Origin: Fennellomyces sp. T-0311
Taxonomy: Eukaryota > Mucoromycota > Mucoromycetes > Mucorales > Lichtheimiaceae
DNA length: 64,000 bases
Direction of reading: 5' to 3'
Assembly: GCA_025266875.1 (NCBI GenBank)
Contig: JALLLT010000059.1
Coordinates: forward strand, 144,099-208,098
In this document: positions 58,167 through 64,000 of the stretch, one piece after another
Layout of the letters: each line of letters starts with the position of its first letter
Numbering within the stretch: the first letter of the stretch is position 1
Translations under genes and position numbers: made by a program
Notes under the pieces: model-generated
The model's input: only the letters and a program-made list of their open reading frames with translations
Told to the model about the DNA's origin: nothing
The model's database searches: none

Positions 58167-58742
58167 TTACAGTATGTATGCAGCGACCCTTTTTTGATTG
58201 GGATGCACAATGTCCAAATGGAATGGAGTGCCGGTAAAACAAAGCTGAGTCATATTGTAAAATTGAGCTGTATAGAAAATAAATATGGTCGAGTAGTACA
58301 TACTGTATGTGGTGATTAAAAATTCGTTCTGAAGCAATATGGTCGATCTGAATTCCATTTGATGGGCATCAAGAGAAAAAACGTTGCTGAAAAAATGCAA
58401 AGCAGGATGCATTCCTACGCCATTTGCGATGTCGAATTGCTGGTTTGTCTCACTGTGTCGCTTTGGCTTCTTGTACTTCTTGGTCTTCCTTTGTTGCTTG
58501 CAGAAGTTCTGCTGTTTCAAAAAAGTGTGTGAAAGATAGCGATTACATGATTCAATATAATAAAGATGACTTTTGCCCAAACATTATATATGATAACACA
58601 AGGCAGAACCGCATTTCACTTCTACATTAGTCATTGCTGCATTAAGATCGTTTACATTGTAGATTTCATCAGGCAGGCCACTTTAATTTAGGCTCTTGTA
58701 ATTTCAGGTTCGGGCAAAAGACATGGCCCGTTTAGAGCCCTA
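58167..58742 (-). mobile_element. hAT-like element copy B
   Basis: Reads as the inverse of 17942-18940 without the LTR. Its terminus is at 58742 (inverse of TAGGGCTCTAAACGGGC). The minus strand is open for about 137 codons and shares RSTILLQNEFLITTY and HLDIVHPNQK with copy A. No transposase motif was seen. The left limit is where similarity ends. Confidence 0.55.
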
Positions 58743-58769
58743 ATAGCATTGCTTGTAATTGAAAACTTA

Positions 58770-61240
58770 GAGAATGGCTCAAATGGAGGAATTCTATACT
58801 GAAATGCAGAGCCGTCCAGTCATCGTTGTATCCACTGATGAGCATTACTTTGCTAACATCTTTGGAAAGATCTCACATTTTCCGTTGTATGTGTTAAGGG
58901 ATGAATATTTATGACGTAAAGTTGAAGGCACTTCAGACTGGATTGTGAATGGTGAATGTCAGTGCATTTCAAGCATCAACTTCTCGTTTCCATGTCAGCA
59001 CACGCTTCCAAAAGATCCTATAACTATTCAAGAGATCGATGCTATTTGGCATTTAGAAAGAGAAGGTCAGGATCATTTATAGAAGCGGCTAGATTATGTA
59101 GATGGCTAATTCGTTTCCATCATTATACCTAAATAGCCCCGAACACATATCCAGTTATTTAGAATGAGTTGTGTATGTGGTCGACAAATGTACTCTACTC
59201 ACTGCAGACCAAACTCGCAGAGATGAAGGATAATCAAGCACGCAATGCATTGTTGGATAAAGTGGAATCAATTATCCGGGACTCACACTATCTGGAACTT
59301 GGTACTATAAAGATTCCGCAGAAAGTTGCTGTGAAAGGTCGAAGAAAAAAGCATGTCATTAAGCCTAGAACGACGCTTGTCCAAAGAATCAACGAATCTG
59401 CCAACAAACAGTCCAGAAAGCGAAAATGTCGGGCTAACAACAACAATGGTGCCAAAAAAAGGCTAAAACGTATGAGGTATATGATATGCTGAAGTTTATT
59501 TATCTGCACTAACGATGTAAATACTGTTTAACGACTATGTAGCGCTATTGAATCTGATACAATTGTCTCCAGTTACGTTAATATGACTATCCCCGGCTTC
59601 AACACCAGCGACCCAACCATCTCTGACCCCACCGACCTTGACTCGATGAACCGTGAATCCATCAACACTGGTCCAATCATCCCTGAATCTATAAACATTG
59701 CCCCTGCAGTCCTGAATTTCACCAACACTGATCCAGCCATCTCTGACTCCAGCAAGACCAACTCTGGCCTTTTTATTCATATACCACCTATCTATTCACA
59801 TAAAAAGAAGTAGCAGAGAAAGATCATCGAAGGTATATAGAATGAAAAGCGTCTCATACTTGATATTAACCAGAGAATAATTTAGATACATTGGAGTTAA
59901 AAATCGCACCAAACAGCGATAACTCGTGCTTTATCGACTATATAATGGAGACACTATGGTTTTCGGTCTTTCCTTTTGTGGACCTTGATGAAATTGCAGA
60001 TCTCGGTCCTCCTAGGCCATATAATCTGACGGATATTATGCTGGTATTAAGCACTGTCAGCCACTCTCAAAACACATATCAAGGCCGCAAAGAAGCAAGC
60101 AAAATTGCAAGACACTTTGCTTGGTGCGATCCGACCTATGCTGGCAAACAAATGAGCAGCCCAGTTCATTTTCAACGACTTCATATTTTCAAAGGCATCA
60201 CCATTGATACAGCAACTTTTTTTTTCGTTCGGTAACATGCACATACATATATAAAGTCTGCGGCAATACTTTCAGCGAAGACGCCATTGCTTCATCCATT
60301 GAGCACTGTGATGAGATGTTAATGACAGACCACCCATCAGCTTTCACCACACAGTTTGCATACTTTACCCTATCCTCACCCAGACATGTGAACTGCCGTT
60401 CAAAAACTTGAAGTAACACGCAGGCGACATTGTATGAAACTGTTACGCGCTACTCTCCTTTCCTCATTGTGGAACCTCATAGCTGGACCAACGACCAAAC
60501 GAAACGTATAGAGAGTTCACATTTTCCGTACAAGCTGCGATTTGAAAATGCTCTGTACACCAAGTGTGCGCAGATATATGGCACAAGCCATCGCGGTGAC
60601 TATTTCTATACAGTAGCGACGATACTTTATGAAGGAAAGCAAGTCCTTGGGAAAGTCGACAATTTGGCCAAGTCGAAGGAGATAGAAGTGCTTAGCGCTG
60701 ATCCTAAGGAATTCGATAAGCTGCTTACAACGACCAATTTGACTGTGCTGGTCTGGTATAAACTAGACAGCATAGAACTAGTCCAAAAGCCCAAACGTAT
60801 CGTCCATGAAAATGGTATCGAATTGAGTGAAATACTCCAACCCACTGGCGAATTTACTCAAGGAACAAGTATGTTTACCTAGCTTATTAGCTTTTTTTAG
60901 CTATTCAATTACTATACGTAAGTAGCTATAACTTGCCCTTTTTGCCATTAAGTTTTTGAAAAGCCTCATTCAACCGAGGTGCTAGAAGGCCTGTTTGCTA
61001 CAGTAGATCAAGATCCAGAAAAGGCTAGACGCATGTTCACTTATGCCCAAAAGGAACAATTCTGTTGACGCCATCGCATTAAAACGATATGCAAGCCTCT
61101 TGCGGAAGAGCGATCATACCCACTTGTACTTGATCTTCAAGTTCTTAGAAGGATCCAGAAACTGAGGCCGGATCTTGATGATATCATTCAAAAGGGATAT
61201 AGTCCTTTCCGTGAAGAAGTGATCGAAAAGTATCAAAAAC
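58770..61240 (+). pseudogene. decayed MULE-type protein with SWIM finger and a cysteine-protease-like domain
   Basis: Plus-strand blocks in order: MAQMEEFYTEMQSRPVIVVS with FANIFGKISHFPLY (stop TGA follows), a SWIM finger CQCISSINFSFPCQHTLP, LQTKLAEMKDNQARNALLDK with KVAVKGRRKKHVIKPRTTL (typical tail after SWIM), a Ser/Asp repeat region (SDPTISDPTDL), then APNSDNSCFIDYIMETLWFS, RLHIFKGITIDTATF and IYGTSHRGDYFYTVATILYE. The Cys block and later His block resemble USP/CYLD-like peptidases, but this is a weak call. Stops and frame breaks occur throughout, so the gene is dead; intron positions were not resolved. Confidence 0.45.
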
Positions 61241-61695
61241 TCGGTAAGCGTTGTGCAAAAAGTCCTATGACATTATATATGGAAATTGGCAATTATATGG
61301 TAATGTGTGATTTGTATGGTGCATTCCTTTTATAACCGACACAAATTTAAGCTTACTTTGAAGTCCCATAACTTTTTTAAAATACATTTTTTTGCAAATG
61401 TATTTGGTAATAGTGATAAAGAAGGCCTTTTAAAATGTTTATTACCGTGTACTTTTCACCTTTTTCATTTACAAAAAATGTTATGGGATTTTAAAAAGCA
61501 TCAGTCAGGACAAAAGTTTATAAGTAAACGAAAAAATTGAGACATATAGCATTACCTAATTAGGTATCGTGCAGCTGAGAGATCGCTTTTCATTGGCTGG
61601 GGATGCATTTTGTGCTTCCAGTCCCGACTGCATGCTGATACATAATGCACAACATACAGCACTTTTTACACTTTTTTTTTATAACCTACTTTTAC
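61241..61695. other. no supported gene
   Basis: AT-rich. Contains an imperfect inverted repeat (TCCCATAAC near 61,363 and GTTATGGGA near 61,480) that might mark a small foldback element. Confidence 0.35.
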
Positions 61696-61932
61696 ATGAT
61701 GGCTCCAAAATCGAAACGTCAAAAGGCTGCAGCTTACGCAAAGCGTAACAGTGGACGTTTTAAAACACACCGCAAAGATATTGAGGTCTCTTTGAAAATG
61801 CCGATCGGGCTTATCAACGAGCCAGAAGACTGGGAACTACTTGGAATGTCAACAAGCGAGATGGTTGATATTTCCAGACAACGCCCGACTAGAGTTGATG
61901 AGCTCCTTTGGAAAGAAGGATCAGATGACACG
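61696..61932 (+). pseudogene. start of an unidentified basic protein, cut by an LTR
   Basis: Frame MMAPKSKRQKAAAYAKRNSG followed by RFKTHRKDIEVSLKMPIGL and ELLWKEGSDDT. The lysine-rich start resembles N-termini of several fungal transposon proteins. The frame runs into TGTGGTGC at 61933 and stops after three more codons, so it is likely truncated by the retroelement. Confidence 0.45.
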
Positions 61933-62669
61933 TGTGGTGCTTAGAGATGGACGAAAAATGGATGGGAACAAAACCCGAAATAAGAAATAGGTAAAAAGAA
62001 GAGGGTAGAAGAAGAACGATAGTGGTAGGGTTACTGGTAAGTACCGAACGAATATCGACAATAACGGGTTCGAGAAGTTACGGGTCGAATGCAGTGTCAA
62101 CAGTCAATGAGAAAAATGATACGTCGAATTAGTAAGACTATCACCAAAGTCTATCCACACTAAACGACCGTATTCCACAAAAATCAGAGTAAGAGACAAA
62201 AAAAAACCCCCAGATTTATTATTGGCCAACTGGCCTTTTTATACCTATTCTCAAATAGGCATTACAACGATCTACACTATGGCTAACTGAATGACAAACG
62301 AGAGTGAACGTGAGAGAATGACAGGGAAGGAATTACCGACAGAATTGAGAAGTTATAGTTAAGTAGGACATAAGACAAGAAGTACATATATAGGAATCAT
62401 GACATAATGAAGGAAGATAAAAGAATGACCGGAGGAGCGTGAATACGTGAGAAACCAAGACATAAGCATAAAGAAGTACCAAAAAGGAAGTAACGTGGAA
62501 GGGACAGTACGTGGGTTGAAAGGTCAGCATAATTAATGAGGGAACGTGCGTAGAAGAAAATGGTAACATAAGGTTAAAGCGCGGGAAAGAAGTAAAAGGG
62601 ACGGCAAAAAGAAAAAGATACTGTGGGAAAAGAGTGACCAAAAGGCAAAGGCGGGGAAGAGCGGTTACA
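61933..62669 (+). repeat. putative LTR of a further retroelement
   Basis: Begins TGTGGTGCTTAGAG at the break in the preceding gene and ends near GGTTACA, six bases before an ATG. Internal promoter-like ATTTATTATTGG and TTTTTATACC. Only one copy is in the window, so the limits are guesses. Confidence 0.35.
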
Positions 62670-62675
62670 CCAACG

Positions 62676-62937
62676 ATGAGCAACCCTGCCTTTCCAGCTC
62701 ACGTGACGGTGGATGAGGCCGGCAAATTCACCACACGTCGTGTCAATACCCCCCACCAGGCCGAATCCACCCCTGCTTCAGTTATCGTGCCTGCGATCAA
62801 CCCACACCTGGTATCGTTGTCTCGTTCGTCGGACTTGCGTATCTGGTATCATCATTCGATGTTCAAAGAAAGCCTTGAGATTGTCACTATTGACAGCGCC
62901 ATTCAAACGCCGCGAATTGGGCCCCTCCAAGTAGTAA
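62676..62937 (+). pseudogene. 5' part of a retroelement gag-like frame
   Basis: MSNPAFPAHVTVDEAGKFTT and onward to TPRIGPLQV, open until the Harbinger terminus at 62938. No classifiable motif; it is called gag-like only from its place after the putative LTR. Confidence 0.35.
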
Positions 62938-64000
62938 GGGTGCTCTCATTTTGCTCCGAACAGAGAGACGAAAATGGATTCAAACTATTTCAAAGTCCTC
63001 TCCAGTCAGATCATCCAAAAAGGTGCACCGAACAGAGAGATTTTCCTTTTCTGTACATCAACCAAATCGATGAACGAATATGCGATTTTTTTCTCTTTTC
63101 CTTAAGCATTGACGCGCCCGATTGCATATAAAAGGTGCAGAGCGACGATAATGTTGATTAAAAGTTATTTTTATCTATCTCTTTGAACTTTTTGTGATCT
63201 TTAACATGCGTAACAACAACACCAATGCCACCTTCAACATTGTGATGTGGAATCCCCGTCAGGAACAGCAAGAGCAGCAGCAACAACCTCAACCTCAGCA
63301 GCAGCAACAGCCTGCAGAGGCATTACCATCGACAAGCACTTCTGCTTCCGCTGCGAGAGCACCCAATCGCAGATGGGAAGATGGTCATGTCGAAGCATTG
63401 ATAGATGCTGTCAGTGCTAGGTATGACACACTTATAAGCACGATCGAAACGCGAGCCAAGGGAGCCATCTGGGACCAGATCGAACAGGTGTATACCCAAA
63501 CCGATTCTGTGGGCCGCTCAAAGGAAGCCTTGCAAAAGAAGTGGGGTGACTTGGTAGACATCTACCGCGATGTCCGGACCGTGGTGCAAGACCAATCTGG
63601 CGAGAATGGCCCTCCTGGCCAAGAACGATGGGAATATTATGATGCCATGGATAGCATTGTCGGCAGCGATCCAGCAATTGTTCCACCGGCCACCATGGAC
63701 TCCATCAGTGGCCTTGTTCGAAACAGACAACGCAATGACGAGGATGGAGTTAATGAGCGGCCAGCACAAAGACGCCGAACCACCGCGTTCCAAGAGCAGG
63801 TCCTCGAAAATGCTAACCAGCAGATGGATCGCCTGATAGCCAGTATTGGCGAGTCTTTCCGTCGGTTTGAGGAGGCCGAGGATCGTCGTGCACGAGATTT
63901 TGAGGCAGCGGAAAACCGACGCCATTCGGAGTACCTTCAGACACTGAGGGAACTTTTTGGTCGCCCTGGCAACAGTGGTGGCCCAAACAATGGAAGCACA
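62938..64000 (+). mobile_element. PIF/Harbinger element, copy 3 (runs off the window)
   Basis: Left end GGGTGCTCTCATTTTGCTCC after TAA (62935-62937). Oriented with its Myb-like gene first, so the transposase should lie beyond 64,000. Confidence 0.9.
63206..64000 (+). CDS. Harbinger copy 3 Myb/SANT-like protein (partial)
   Basis: Starts MRNNNTNATFNIVMWNP, longer Gln run than copy 2, then RRWEDGHVEALIDAVSARYD and IWDQIEQVYTQTD. Open to the window edge at residue 265. Nearly identical to both halves of the broken copy 1 gene (21303 and 32871), more distant from copy 2, so copies 1 and 3 are closer relatives. Confidence 0.93.
   Translation, partial: MRNNNTNATFNIVMWNPRQEQQEQQQQPQPQQQQQPAEALPSTSTSASAARAPNRRWEDGHVEALIDAVSARYDTLISTIETRAKGAIWDQIEQVYTQTDSVGRSKEALQKKWGDLVDIYRDVRTVVQDQSGENGPPGQERWEYYDAMDSIVGSDPAIVPPATMDSISGLVRNRQRNDEDGVNERPAQRRRTTAFQEQVLENANQQMDRLIASIGESFRRFEEAEDRRARDFEAAENRRHSEYLQTLRELFGRPGNSGGPNNGST

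Noticed and set aside
61362..61491. Possible foldback element with TCCCATAAC ends
   Set aside because: Ends pair imperfectly, no duplication, and the interior is low-complexity AT.

Overview
The window reads as nuclear DNA of an intron-dense, early-diverging filamentous fungus, most likely a mucoralean (Mucoromycota). Three conserved eukaryotic genes support this: ribosomal protein uS11, mitochondrial GUF1 and mitochondrial HSP78. They are cut by many 47-72 nt GT-AG introns (a 150 nt exception lies in uS11), and the rest of the window is a mosaic of fungal transposable elements (TEs). The organism call is inference; no rRNA or species marker is present.

Positions 1-16,000 are the gene-bearing part. 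After transposon debris at the left edge come an unidentified multi-exon gene (757 to about 2,120, minus), the last exons of a second unknown gene (3,661-4,103, minus), RPS14/uS11 (4,575-5,379, minus), GUF1 (5,609-8,608, minus, 20 exons), HSP78 (8,767-12,778, plus, 27 exons) and a SCAMP gene (14,671-15,782, minus). GUF1 (translation factor) and HSP78 (disaggregase) both act in the mitochondrion. They are divergently transcribed from a shared 158 bp gap. HSP78 keeps its reading frame only if a single nucleotide, 9,382, is spliced in as a 1-nt exon.

Positions 16,400-64,000 are almost wholly transposons nested in one another; target-site duplications (TSDs) and split genes give the order of events. 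Complex 1 (20,909-35,014): a PIF/Harbinger element was hit by chromovirus DNA, then a Ty3 element, then a CACTA-like element (23,194-32,870), then a Mutator-like element (26,877-30,599) whose transposase carries an OTU protease domain, then a solo LTR. Next is a tyrosine-recombinase (Crypton-type) gene (35,657-38,773) split by another solo LTR. Complex 2 (42,389-57,547): a CACTA element with a tnp2-type transposase and an RGG protein; a Harbinger element sits in an intron of the RGG gene, and a young, nearly intact chromovirus (49,006-54,758) sits in that Harbinger. Tc1/mariner, hAT-type non-autonomous elements, pogo fragments, a LINE tail and several solo LTRs fill the spaces. The right edge holds a decayed Mutator-like element with a possible second kind of cysteine protease, an LTR element and a third Harbinger copy running off the end.

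No CRISPR, bacterial operon, rRNA or tRNA gene was found. All domain and family calls come from reading motifs by eye.
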